From positions 186,001 through 250,000 of the forward strand of contig NC_063437.1 in the NCBI RefSeq assembly GCF_020379485.1: DNA of 64,000 nucleotides. The letters run 5' to 3'. Positions 29,922-42,800 of the stretch are shown here, piece after piece. The notes beneath the pieces are model-generated. The model saw only the letters and a list, made by a program, of their open reading frames with translations, searched no databases and was not told where the DNA came from. How positions within the stretch are numbered: the stretch's first letter is position 1; each line of letters begins with the position of its first letter. Position numbers and translations under genes: made by a program. The DNA is from Brassica napus (Eukaryota > Streptophyta > Magnoliopsida > Brassicales > Brassicaceae).

Positions 29922-29994
29922 GGGGATGTAGCTCAAATGGTAGAGCGCTCGCTTTGCATGCGAGAGGCACGGGGTTCGATGCCCCGCATCTCCA
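29922..29994 (+). tRNA. tRNA-Ala (anticodon TGC)
   Basis: A 73-nt cloverleaf: acceptor GGGGATG pairs with CATCTCC (one G-T pair), D arm GCTC/GAGC, anticodon arm CTCGC/GCGAG with loop TTTGCAT (anticodon at 29955-29957), T arm CGGGG/CCCCG with TTCGATG, discriminator A. No encoded CCA, as expected for a nuclear gene. It decodes GCA alanine codons. No intron. It lies between GID1B and the NPL4-like gene. Confidence 0.97.
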
Positions 29995-29995
29995 C

Positions 29996-30000
29996 TTTTT
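29996..30000 (+). terminator. RNA polymerase III terminator
   Basis: A run of five T one base after the tRNA-Ala gene. Confidence 0.85.
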
Positions 30001-30232
30001 GTACTTTTCAGGGAGTGGAACAATCTTTTTGGTAGGTCGTTCTCTTGGAACTTGAGACACACAGAAGACCTAACGTCCTCTTTTAAGTTTAATATCTGAA
30101 TCAAACACGATTTTGATTATTAAAAGAGAGAGAAACTAAACGTTGTACATAACACAAACCCTGAAGGAAGGACGTTAAATAAAAACCCTGAAGGAAGAGA
30201 AATATAAAAACGGACATCTATTACGAAATGTT

Positions 30233-31619
30233 TTAACAAGTATTGGCCATCGAGTCGATGAGCAACTCATAGCCCTCGGGGACATTAGACTGAAGACGCA
30301 CGCACTCAGCTAATGCAGGAACATCTGAACCAACGTCTAGGAACCGAGCCACAAAGAGAAGCAGATGAAAATCAGAGATCCTCTTCACGAACGGGAGGCT
30401 CCTTGCACGATCCATATGGGTTTTCAAAGCCCGCATTGTTGTCTCAACGTTCCGGTTCTCTATCGGGAAGGTACACGTCAACGGTCCCTGTCAATTAAGC
30501 AAAATCAAACACACACAAAAGTTATAAAAGACTAACGACACAAGTGACTTGATCATCTTTATCACTACAAGTAGCTAGAGCAGATACCAAGCCTGAGTCA
30601 TAAATATATCTAAAGGGCAGAGGAAACAGAACCTGATGATCCAAGATCTTGACGACAACAAGGAAGAAATCATTATCAACTTGTTTAAGATCCTTGACAC
30701 CAACAACCACCTCTTTCTTCAACTTAGAGAGCTTGGGATCATCCTCAGGCCCAATCTCCGTCACAAACCACCCTTCCCTGAACAGCCTCACACACATGTC
30801 ACTCATCTGAAACGCCTCAAAATGAACATCGGCACCACCATCCTCGTTCATCTCAAGCTTCACAACCGCCGTGACCCACTCCTTCAACTCGCTCTCCGCG
30901 TGAAGCTGCGCGGCAAGCAACACCTCCACGTTGGACAGAGTGTACTCCTTCTTGTCCTGCGTAACGGTCTGGCTGAAGATAAACCCGACTCTCCTCATCC
31001 CCAACCCTAGAGCGATCGCATCCACACGCTTCTCCTCCTCCGCGTCCCTCATGAGGATCAGATTGTCCTCCATCCCTTGCTGCGGCGGCTCGTAGACGAA
31101 ATTCACCTCGACCTCGCCCCCCTCCGAGACGCTCCCGTACATGAACCCGCCGCGCTTGACCGCGAAGGCGAGCGACTCGTTGACGTAGTGCTGAAACGCG
31201 TTCGCGCAGTCGCGATCGAAGGAGACGGAGTCGCAGTGGGACTTCTCCTGGCGGGAGACGCGCATCTGGCGCGCGATTAGGTCGTCGACGGTCATCTTCC
31301 GCCCGAAGGAGCCGGCGGGAGTAACGGCGGGGCCGCCGCGGATGGTGCGCTCGCCTTCGTAGGCGAGGTAGAGGATAGATCCGTGGGAGAGATTGAGAGA
31401 GGAGATAGGGAGGTTGGGGTCGGTCATGTCGGTGAAGGAGAGGGACTCTTCGGGAGACTTGGCGAGGAGGAGGTTGCGATCGGTGGATAAGGTCTGGTTG
31501 TGGATTGGGATCTGGAGCTGATCTTGGATCAGGGTTTTGAGTTGGGAGACTGTCGTGTCAGATCCATCCACGCTCACTCGCTCCAATCCATCTCTGCTTC
31601 GGACTCTCAGCATCATCAT
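30233..31619 (-). CDS. NPL41: NPL4-like protein (CDC48 cofactor; 2 exons)
   Basis: Exon 1 is 31619-30633 (329 codons) and exon 2 is 30487-30233. The 145-nt intron (30632-30488) has GTTCTG at the donor and TGACAG at the acceptor, between codons (KILDHQ then GPLTCTF). The product has 413 residues, the size I recall for Arabidopsis NPL4-like proteins. Residues 1 to about 80 are ubiquitin-like. From about 110 onward comes the NPL4 domain, an MPN-related fold; residues 192-225 (MEDNLILMRD and following) lie within it. Plant NPL4-like proteins lack the C-terminal zinc finger of animal NPL4. The partner is UFD1 on the CDC48 ATPase, which extracts ubiquitylated proteins for proteasomal degradation. 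Retention of the intron would give a 365-residue form with a different tail. The member name rests on synteny with GID1B and MBD4. Confidence 0.93.
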
Positions 31620-32170
31620 CTTCCTTCCTTCAATTAACCACTTTTGATATTGTATAAGAAAAAGGAAAGAAGATACTGATTGATTACTTTGAAAGGTATA
31701 TGTGATTTTCTCCTTCGTTAAGCTCCGAGAAAGCGAACAAGCTAAAGCAAAGAATCGATTTTGCTTGCATATAGGAGAGAATGCAGCATGTGGGCTTTTA
31801 AAGTGAGGCCTAGAGTTTCTCGTCTAACTGTAAATGGGCTTTACTATTCATCATAGGTAGGGCATGTATTTAAACAACACGTTCAAACACAACTTTTAAT
31901 GTGTAAATGGGCTTTACTAGATAAAATTACATATTATTCCTCTTAAGTATGTAATGTCACTGGTAACCATCGTAAGAACAATAGGAACGAATAGAAAATG
32001 AATTAATAGGAATAAATTTTTAGGAATGATAAGAAATGATGGTTCCTTATCAAAAATTGATGAGAAATTGATTTGTTATATAATTTTCTACAAATAAAGG
32101 AATGAAGAGTAATGAAAAGGAAAACTTATTCCTCATGAATGATAAAATGTTTAAGGAATACTAAGGAACA
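31620..32170. other. Intergenic region upstream of the NPL4-like gene
   Basis: This holds the NPL4-like leader and promoter, then AT-rich DNA. TGTAAATGGGCTTTACTA is repeated at about 31829 and 31901. No gene seen. Confidence 0.5.
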
Positions 32171-32220
32171 TAGGCTTAAAATACAAATGTAGAATGTGAT
32201 ACATTTGTATTTTAAGCCTA
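32171..32220. repeat. Perfect 21-bp foldback at left edge of satellite
   Basis: TAGGCTTAAAATACAAATGT(A) and its exact reverse complement are separated by 8 nt (32192-32199). The right arm is satellite sequence in the array's orientation; the left arm with GAATGTG is the same satellite segment inverted. Confidence 0.9.
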
Positions 32221-32799
32221 TAATCTTTAGAGATGTTTTAAAATTTCTAACCACATTCTATCTTTGTATTTACGTATTTTAAGGTCTTTTTCATGGTATA
32301 TGTTAATCGTTATAATTTTTTATCAATTAATTTATTAAAACTTCATAATACTTCCTAAATCAATGAAATAACTACAATAAAATAATTATTTTCTTGAAAA
32401 ATGGAGACAACAAAAAATCCAAACCTCTTTGAACATCATCATATGTTAGTGCAGGATGCAACTATGGATTAAAATAATATTGTCATATTTTTTGACATTT
32501 TCTCAAAATCCATATGTTAACCCTTTCGAAAATATTATGTTTTTAGTAAATACTTTAAATATTGAAGCCTATAATCTTTAGTGTTGTTTTCAAATTTCTA
32601 ATCACATTCTACATTTGTATTAATGTATTTAAGCCTTTTTTCAAGGTATATGGGAATCGATATAATTTCTTTATCAATTAATTTAGTAAAATTCATAATA
32701 CTTCCAAAATCGATGGAATAACCACTATAAAATAACTATTTTCTTGAAAAACAAAGGCTCCAAACCTCTTTGAACATCATTATATGTTAGTGCAGGATG
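32200..32799 (+). repeat. 352-bp satellite, left block
   Basis: About one and three quarter monomers before the LINE insertion at 32800. The sequence contains the standard landmarks CTATAATCTTTAG, TTTCTAACCACATTCTA and ATGTTAGTGCAGGATG. Confidence 0.93.
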
Positions 32800-35700
32800 T
32801 GGTATTCATCGGGAGATCTTAATACTAAGTTTTATCATGCCTTAACAAAGCAGCGTAGGATTCGCAATAAAATTGTGGGCCTACATGACGAAAGGGGGAA
32901 TTGGGTAACAGAGGAGAACGGAGTTGAGAAGGTGGCGGTTGATTATTTTGATGATTTGTTTCGTACTACTAGCCCAACGGAATTTGATAGTTTTTTGGAG
33001 GAGATAGTTCCATCTATTTCCCCTCAAATGAATCAAACTTTATTAAGAGTAGCAACGAAGGAAGAGGTTCGGCAAGCTCTATTTATGATGCATCCGGAGA
33101 AAGCGCCAGGGCCGGATGGAATGACAGCTCTCTTTTTTCAACATTCCTGGCATGTTATTAAGGAAGATGTGGTGGAGATGGTTAATAATTTTCTGGTTAC
33201 AGGAGAAATGGATCCTCGATTAAATATTACTAATATTTGTATGATTCCGAAAACGGAGAGACCTACAAGGATGACAGAGCTTAGGCCGATTAGCCTGTGT
33301 AATGTTGGATATAAGATCATCTCAAAGGTTTTGTATCAAAGATTAAAAATTTATCTACCAATACTAATCTCGGAGACACAATCGGCTTTTGTGGCAGGCA
33401 GGTTAATATCGGATAATATTCTTATTGCGCAGGAAATGTTTCATGGATTGAGAACTAATAAGTCTTGCCAAAACAAGTTTATGGCGATCAAAACAGATAT
33501 GAGCAAGGCGTATGATAGGATAGAATGGAGTTTTATTGAGGCTCTTCTGCACAAAATGGGTTTTGATATTCGATGGATTAATATAATGTTGGAGTGTATA
33601 TCGTCAGTTCAATATAGGGTGCTTCTCAATGGGCAGCCACGAGGTCTCATTACTCCCCAGCGGGGATTGCGGCAAGGAGACCCTTTGTCTCCTTATTTAT
33701 TTATCATGTGCACTGAGGCATTAATTGTAAATATTAAGAAGGCGGAAAGAATGAAACAATTAACTGGTTTGAAGGTAGCACGGGCTTGTCCAGCAATTTC
33801 GCATTTGCTATTTGCAGATGACAGCCTTTTCTTTTGTAAGGCAAATAAGGAGGAATGTCTAACCATTCTCAGGATTCTAAAGGAATATGAAACGGTCTCA
33901 GGACAACAAATTAATTTTTAGAAATCCTCAATTCAATTTGGACATAAAATTGAAGAATCCAACCGTCAAGAATTGAGAGATATTTTGGGCATTCAGAATA
34001 TAGGAGGAATGGGATCTTATCTAGGTTTACCAGAAAGCCTTGGAGGATCCAAAGTACAAGTTTTTGGCTTTGTACAAGAGCGTTTGAATAATAGGGTTAA
34101 TGGATGGACCTTCCGTTTCTTTACTAAAGGAGGGAAAGAGGTGATTATCAAATCGGTAGTTACGGCATTACCAAACCATGTGATGTCTGTTTATCGGTTA
34201 CCAAAGGCTACAGTGAAAAAGTTAACTAGTGCAGTAGCTAAGTTTTGGTGGAGTCCAGGAGGAAACACAAAAGGCATGCATTGGAAATCTTGGGATAAAT
34301 TATGTGATCCTAAAGATAATGGTGGACTAGGCTTTAAGGATCTGATGGATTTTAATACGGTGATGCTTGGAAAGCAATTATGGAGGCTGATTGAGAAGCC
34401 AAATACTCTTTTTTCAAGAGTTTTCAAAGGACGGTACTACAGGAATGCTTCACCCTTGGAACCGATCCGTTCATACTCTCCGTCATATGGCTGGAGGAGT
34501 ATGATTTCTGCTAGATCTTTGGTTTGTAAAGGACTAATTAAAAGGGTGGGAACAGATTCATCTATTTCAGTATGGAATGATCCTTGGATCCCAGCCACTC
34601 GCCCGAGACCAGCAAACAAAAACCTTCAAAACAGTTACCCAGACCTCACAGTGGATTCTCTTATTATATCGGAATCCCGAACATGGAATTTACAGGCAAT
34701 CAGGACTTTGGTGGATCCTAATGATGTAAAACTCATAGAAAGTATACCTTTAAGTAGAATTACGATGGAAGATAGAAATGGATGGCATTTCACAAAAAAA
34801 TGGAAAATACTCGGTTCAATCGGGCTATCAAGTGGAACGAGTCTATCCTGACAGGGAAAAACTACCAGATTTGATTGGACCTACGGTGGATATATTAAAA
34901 GCTTTCTGCTGGAAAGTGAGGTGTCCCCCGAAGATCCAACATTTCTTATGGCAAATTATCTCAGGATGTATAGCGGTGATGAAAAATCTACAAACTAGGG
35001 GAATACAAGGAGATATATGCTGTGCTCGCCGTGGAGACCCGGAGGAATCAATCAACCATGTGTTTTTTGAATGTCCTCCAGCACGTCAAGTCTGGGCTTT
35101 ATCTAAGATACCATCGAATCCCAATATTTTCCCTAGTAGTTCTTTTTTCGCCAATATGGATTATCTATTCTGGAGAGTCAATCCAAAGATGGATGACCAC
35201 CAGTTTGCATGGATATTATGGTATATATGGAAAGGTCGGAACAACAAAGTGTTTAGCAATCTGGATATTGACCCAACGGATACATTGAAAATAGCAGAAT
35301 TGGAATCGACACTGTGGGCTGAGGCACAGGTAGCCAAGAATCAAATGAGGAAACATCAGGTCCAGAACAGATCCACAGAACCGAACTTAGGACGATGGTG
35401 CTTCATAGATGGTTCATGGAAGGATAAGGAATTATTTTCAGGACAAGGCTGGTATAGCACTCTACCAGGATTTGATGGTTTACTAGGGGCCAGGAATGTA
35501 AGGGCATGTCTTTCACCTCTCCATTCGGAGGTGGAGGCATTAATTTGGGCAATGGAATGTATGAAGAATTTAAGACAGTCTCAGGTTACGTTTGCAACGG
35601 ATTGTTCTCAATTGGTGAAGATGGTTTCGGAACCAGAAGAATGGCCAGCATTTGGAAGTTACCTGGAGGACATAAAGCTTTTGAGAAGAAGTTTTTTCAA

Positions 35701-35833
35701 CTCAGACATCGTTCATGTACCACGGACGGAGAACCTACGGGCGGATAGCTTAGCACGGAGTGCTAGGAAACAACCGTCTTTCGTCGTTCACATGGATGCA
35801 GAGTTACCAATTTGGTTTACAGGGTCAATATGA
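32800..35833 (+). pseudogene. LINE ORF2 remnant: RT, zf-RVT and RNase H
   Basis: The endonuclease part is absent. Coding sequence opens at WYSSGDLNTKFYH, then the reverse transcriptase: KAPGPDG, AYDRIEW, GLRQGDPLSP and FADD (33811-33822). A TAG stop interrupts the frame at 33919-33921 after INF, where related copies continue into KSSI in the same frame. A second lesion is one extra A in the seven-A run 34794-34800, shifting the frame at WHFTK. Beyond it the zf-RVT region (KIQHFLWQ ... ECPPARQVW) and an RNase H domain follow: IDGS, EALIWAM, ATDCS and ADSLAR give the acidic D-E-D-D set. The frame ends at 35833. With one nonsense codon, one frameshift and no endonuclease it cannot act in cis. 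Confidence 0.93.
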
Positions 35834-35867
35834 GTCTGTAAATGTTTGCTGCCAAAAAAAAAAAAAA
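32800..35867 (+). mobile_element. 5'-truncated LINE inserted in satellite
   Basis: The element starts in the middle of ORF2 and ends with a 14-A tail (35854-35867). The satellite sequence ATGTTAGTGCAGGATG is present on both sides (32784-32799 and 35867-35882), a 15-16 bp target-site duplication. 5' truncation, poly(A) tail and long target duplication are diagnostic of target-primed insertion. Confidence 0.97.
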
Positions 35868-36887
35868 TGTTAGTGCAGGATGCAAGTATGCATAAAGATA
35901 ATAATGTCATATTTTTTGAAATTTTCTCAAAATCTATGTGTTAACCCCTTCGAAAATATTGAGTTTTTGGTAAATACATTATATACTGAAACCTATAATA
36001 TTTAGTGTTGTTTTAAAATATCTAACCACATTCTACATTTGTATTAATGTATTTTAAGCTATTTTTGATGATATATGAGAATCGTTATAATTTGTTTATC
36101 AGTTAATTTAGTAAAACTTCATAATACTCCTTAAATCAATGAAATACCTACTATAAAATAACTATTTTCTTGAAAAACAGAGACAACAAAGGTTCCAAAC
36201 CTCTTTGAACATCATCAAATGTTAGTGCATGATGCAACTATGGATTAAAATAATATTGTCATATTTTTTGAAATTTTCTCAAAATCCATGTGTTAACCGC
36301 TTTGAAAATATTATGTTTTTGGTAAATACTTTAAGTACTGAAGCCTATAATCTTTAGTGTTGTTTTAAAATTTATAATCACATTCTACATTTGTATTAAT
36401 GTATTTTAAGCCATTTTTCATAGTATATGAGAATTATCTTAATTCCTTTATCAATTAATTTAGTAAAACTTCATAATACTCCCGAAATCGATGAAATAAC
36501 TACTATAAAATAACTATTTTCTTGAAAAACATAGACAACAAGGGCTCCAAACCTATTTGAACATAATCATATATTAGTACAAGATGCAACTATGCATTAA
36601 AACAAAATTGTCATATTTTTTGACATTTTCTCAAAATCCATGTGTTAACAACCCCTTCGAAAATATTGAGTTTTTGGTAAATACTATATATACTGAAGCC
36701 TATAGTATTTAGTGTTGTTTTAAAATTTATAACCACATTATACATTTGTATTAATGTATTTTAAGCTCTTTTTCATGGTATATGGGAATCGTTATAAATT
36801 GTTTATCAATTAAGTTAGTAAAACTTCATAATACTCCCTAAATCAATGAAATAACTACTATAAAATAACTATTTTCTTGAAAAACAA

Positions 36888-39800
36888 AGGCTCCAAATCT
36901 CTTTGAACATCATCATAGGTTAATGCAGGATGCAACTATGCATTAAAATAATATTGTCATATTTTTTGAAATTTTCTCAAAAAATCTATGTGTTAACCCC
37001 TTCGAAAATATTGAGTTTTTGGTAAATACTTTATATACTGAAGCCTATAATCTTTAGTGATGTTTTAAAATTTCTAACCACATTCTACATTTTTATTTAT
37101 GTATATTAAGGTCTTTTTCATGGTATATGTTAATCGTTATAATTTTATATCAATTAATTTAATAAAACTTCATATTACTCCCTAAATCGATGGAATAACC
37201 ACTATAAAATAACTATTTTCTTGAAAAACAAAGGCTCCAAACCTCTTTGAACATCATAATATGTTAGTGCAGTATGCAACTATGCATTAAAATAATAATG
37301 TCATATTTTTTGAATTTTTTTCAAAATCCATGTGTTAACCCCTTCGCAAAATATTGAGTTTTTGGCAAATACTTTATATACTGAAGCCTATAATCTTTAG
37401 TGTTGTTTTAAAATTTCGAACCACATTCTACATTTGTATTAATGTATTTAAGCTCTTTTTCATAGTATATGGGAATCGTTATAATTTGTTTATCAATTAA
37501 TTTAGTAAAACTTCATAATACTTCCTAAATCAATGAAATAACTATTATAAATAACTATTTTCTTGAAAAACGTAGACAACAAATACTCCAAACCTCTTTT
37601 AACATCATCATATGTTAGTGCATGATGCAACTGTGGATTAAAACAATATTGTCATATTTTTTGAAATTTTCTCAAAATCCATATGTTAACTATTGAAGCC
37701 TATAATATTTAGTGTTGTTTTAAAATTTCTAACCACATTCTACAATTGTAATAATGTATTTTAAGCCTTTTTTCAAGGTATATGGGAATCGATATAATTT
37801 CTTTATCAATTAATTTAGTAAAACTTTATAATACTTCCGAAATCGATGAAATAACTACTATAAAATAACTATTTTCTTGAAAAAACAGAGACAACAAGGG
37901 CTCAAAACATATTTGACCATCATCATATGTTAGTACAAGATGCAACTATGCATTAAAACAATATTGTCATATTTTTTGATTTTTTCTCAAAATCCATGTA
38001 TTAATCCTTTCGAAAATATTGAGTTTTTGGTAAATACTTTATATACTGAAGCCTATAATATTTTGTGTTGTTTTCAAATTTCTAACCACATTTTACATTT
38101 TTATTTATGTATTTTAAGCCCTTTTTCATAGTATATGGGAATTATTATAATTCTTTTATCAATTAATTTAGTAAAGTTTCATAATACTCCCGAAATCGAT
38201 GAAATAAGTACTATAAAATAACTATTTTCTTGAAAAACAGAGACAACAAGGGCTCAAAACCTCTTTGATCATCATCATATGTTAGTACATGATGAAACTA
38301 TGAATTAAAACAATATTGTCATATTTTTTGAAATTTTCTTAAAATCCATGTGTTAACTCCTTCGAAAATACTGGGTTTTTGGTAAATACTTTATATACTG
38401 AAGCCTATAATATTTAGGGTTGTTTTAAAATTTCTAACCACATTATACATTTGTATTAATGTATTTTAAGCTATTTTTCATGGTATAAGGGAATCGTTAT
38501 AATTTGTTTATCAATTAATTTAGTAAAACTTCATAATACTCCCTAAATCAATGAAATAACTACTATAAAATAACTATTTTCTTGAAAAACAAAGGCTCCA
38601 AATCTCTTTGAACATCATCATAGGTTAATGCAGGATGCAACTATGCATTAAAATAATATTGTCATATTTTTTGAAATTTTCTCAAAAAATCTATGTGTTA
38701 ACCCCTTCGAAAATATTGAGTTTTTGGTAAATACTTTATATACTGAAGCCTATAATCTTTAGTGATGTTTTAAAATTTCTAACCACATTCTACATTTTTA
38801 TTTATGTATATTAAGGTCTTTTTCATGGTATATGTTAATCGTTATAATTTTATATCAATTAATTTAATAAAACTTCATATTACTCCCTAAATCGATGGAA
38901 TAACCACTATAAAATAACTATTTTCTTGAAAAACAAAGGCTCCAAACCTTTTTGAACATCATAATATGTTAGTGCAGTATGCAACTATGCATTAAAATAA
39001 TAATGTCATATTTTTTGAATTTTTTTTCAAAATCCATGTGTTAACCCCTTCGCAAAATATTGAGTTTTTGGCAAATACTTTATATACTGAAGCCTATAAT
39101 CTTTAGTGTTGTTTTAAAATTTCGAACCACATTCTACATTTGTATTAATGTATTTAAGCTCTTTTTCATAGTATATGGGAATCGTTATAATTTGTTTATC
39201 AATTAATTTAGTAAAACTTCATAATACTTCCTAAATCAATGAAATAACTATTATAAATAACTATTTTCTTGAAAAACGTAGACAACAAATACTCCAAACC
39301 TCTTTTAACATCATCATATGTTAGTGCAGGATGCAACTGTGGATTAAAACAATATTGTCATATTTTTTGAAATTTTCTCAAAATCCATATGTTAACTACT
39401 GAAGCCTATAATATTTAGTGTTGTTTTAAAATTTCTAACCACATTCTACAATTGTAATAATGTATTTTAAGCCTTTTTTCAAGGTATATGGGAATCGATA
39501 TAATTTCTTTATCAATTAATTTAGTAAAACTTTATAATACTTCCGAAATCGATGAAATAACTACTATAAAATAACTATTTTCTTGAAAAAACGGAGACAA
39601 CAAGGGCTCAAAACCTATTTGAACATCATCAAATGTTAGTACAAGATGCAACTATGCATTAAAACAATATTGTCATATTTTTTGAAATTTTCTCAAAATC
39701 TATGTATTAATCCCTTCAAAAATATTGAGTTTTTGGTAAATACTTTATATACTGAAGCCTATAATATTTTGTGTTGTTTTCAAATTTCTAACCACATTTT

Positions 39801-42800
39801 ACATTTTTATTTATGTATTTTAAGCCCTTTTTCATAGTATATGGGAATTATTATAATTCTTTTATCAATTAATTTAGTAAAGTTTAAAATACTCCCGAAA
39901 TCGATGAAATAACTATTATAAAATAACTATTTTCTTGAAAAACAGAGACAACAAAGTCTCAAAACCTCTTTGAACATCATCATATGTTAGTACATGATGC
40001 AACTATGCATTAAAACAATATTGTCATATCTTTTGAAATTTTCTTAAAATCCATGTGTTAACTCCTTCGAAAATACTGGGTTTTTGGTAAATACTTTATA
40101 TACTGAAGCCTATAATATTTAGTGTTGTTTTAAAATTTCTAACCACATTATACATTTGTATTAATGTATTTTAAGCTATTTTTCATGGTATAAGAGAATC
40201 GTTATAATTTGTTTATCAATTAATTTAGTAAAACTTCATAATACTCCCTAAATCAATAAAATAACTACTATAAAATAACTATTTTCTTGAAAAACAAAGG
40301 CTCCAAATCTCTTTGAATATCATCATAGGTTAATGCAGGATGAAACTATGCATTAAAACAATATTGTCATATTTTTTGAAATTTTCTCAAAATCCATGTA
40401 TTAACCCCTTCGAAAATATTGAGTTTTTGGTAAATACTTTATATACTGAAGCCTATAATATTTAGTGTTGTTTTAAAATTTCTAACCACATTATATATTT
40501 GTATTAATGTATTTTAAGCTATTTTTCATGCTATAAGGGAATCGTTATAATTTGTTTATCAATTAATTTAGTAAAACTTCATAATACTCCCTAAATCAAT
40601 GAAATAACTACTATAAAATAACTATTTTTTTGAAAAACAAAGGCTCCAAATCTCTTTGAACATCATCATAGGTTAATGTAGGATGCAACTATGCATTAAA
40701 ATAATATTGTCATATTTTTTGAAATTTTCTCAAAAAATCTACGTGTTAACCCCTTCGAAAATATTGAGTTTTTGGTAAATACTTTATATACTGAAGCCTA
40801 TAATCTTTAGTGATGTTTTAAAATTTCTTAGCACATTCTACATTTTTATTTATGTATATTAAGGTCTTTTTCATGCTATATGTTAATCGTTATAATTTTA
40901 TATCAATTAATTTAATAAAACTTCATATTACTCCCTAAATCGATGGAATAACCACTATAAAATAACTATTTTCTTGAAAAACAAAGGCTCCAAACCTCTT
41001 TGAACATCATAATATGTTAGTGCAGTATGCAACTATGCATTAAAATAATAATGTCATATTTTTTGAATTTTTTTCAAAATCCATGTGTTAACCCCTTCGC
41101 AAAATATTGAGTTTTTGGCAAATACTTTATATACTGAATCCTATAATATTTTGTGTTGTTTTCAAATTTCTAACCACATTTTACATTTTTATTTATGTAT
41201 TTTAAGCCCTTTTTAATAGTATATGGGAATTATTATAATTCTTTTATCAATTAATTTAGTAAAGTTTCATAATACTCCCGAAATCGATGAAATAACTACT
41301 ATAAAATAACTATTTTCTTGAAAAACATAGACAACAAGGGCTCAAAACCTCTTTGATCATCATCATATGTTAGTACATGATGAAACTATGAATTAAAACA
41401 ATATTGTCATATTTTTTGAAATTTTCTTAAAATCCATGTGTTAACTCCTTCGAAAATACTGGGTTTTTGGTAAATACTTTATATACTGAAGCCTATAATA
41501 TTTAGGGTTGTTTTAAAATTTCTAACCACATTATACATTTGTATTAATGTATTTTAAGCTATTTTTCATGGTATAAGGGAATCGTTATAATTTGTTTATC
41601 AATTAATTTAGTAAAACTTCATAATACTCCCTAAATCAATGAAATAACTACTATAAAATAACTATTTTCTTGAAAAACAAAGGCTCCAAATCTCTTTGAA
41701 CATCATCATAGGTTAATGCAGGATGCAACTATGCATTAAAATAATATTGTCATATTTTTTGAAATTTTCTCAAAAAATCTATGTGTTAACCCCTTCGAAA
41801 ATATTGAGTTTTTGGTAAATACTTTATATACTGAAGCCTATAATCTTTAGTGATGTTTTAAAATTTCTAACCACATTCTACATTTTTATTTATGTATATT
41901 AAGGTCTTTTTCATGGTATATGTTAATCGTTATAATTTTATATCAATTAATTTAATAAAACTTCATATTACTCCCTAAATCGATGGAATAACCACTATAA
42001 AATAACTATTTTCTTGAAAAACAAAGGCTCCAAACCTCTTTGAACATCATAATATGTTAGTGCAGTATGCAACTATGCATTAAAATAATAATGTCATATT
42101 TTTTGAATTTTTTTTCAAAATCCATGTGTTAACCCCTTCGCAAAATATTGAGTTTTTGGCAAATACTTTATATACTGAAGCCTATAATCTTTAGTGTTGT
42201 TTTAAAATTTCGAACCACATTCTACATTTGTATTAATGTATTTAAGCTCTTTTTCATAGTATATGGGAATCGTTATAATTTGTTTATCAATTAATTTAGT
42301 AAAACTTCATAATACTTCCTAAATCAATGAAATAACTATTATAAATAACTATTTTCTTGAAAAACGTAGACGACAAATACTCCAAACCTCTTTTAACATC
42401 ATCATATGTTAGTGCAGGATGCAACTGTGGATTAAAACAATATTGTCATATTTTTTGAAATTTTCTCAAAATCCATATGTTAACTACTGAAGCCTATAAT
42501 ATTTAGTGTTGTTTTAAAATTTCTAACCACATTCTACAATTGTAATAATGTATTTTAAGCCTTTTTTCAAGGTATATGGGAATCGATATAATTTCTTTAT
42601 CAATTAATTTAGTAAAACTATATAATACTTCCGAAATCGATGAAATAACTACTATAAAATAACTATTTTCTTGAAAAAACGGAGACAACAAGGGCTCAAA
42701 ACCTATTTGAACATCATCAAATTTTAGTACAAGATGCAACTATGCATTAAAACAATATTGTCATATTTTTTGAAAATTTCTCAAAATCTATGTATTAATC

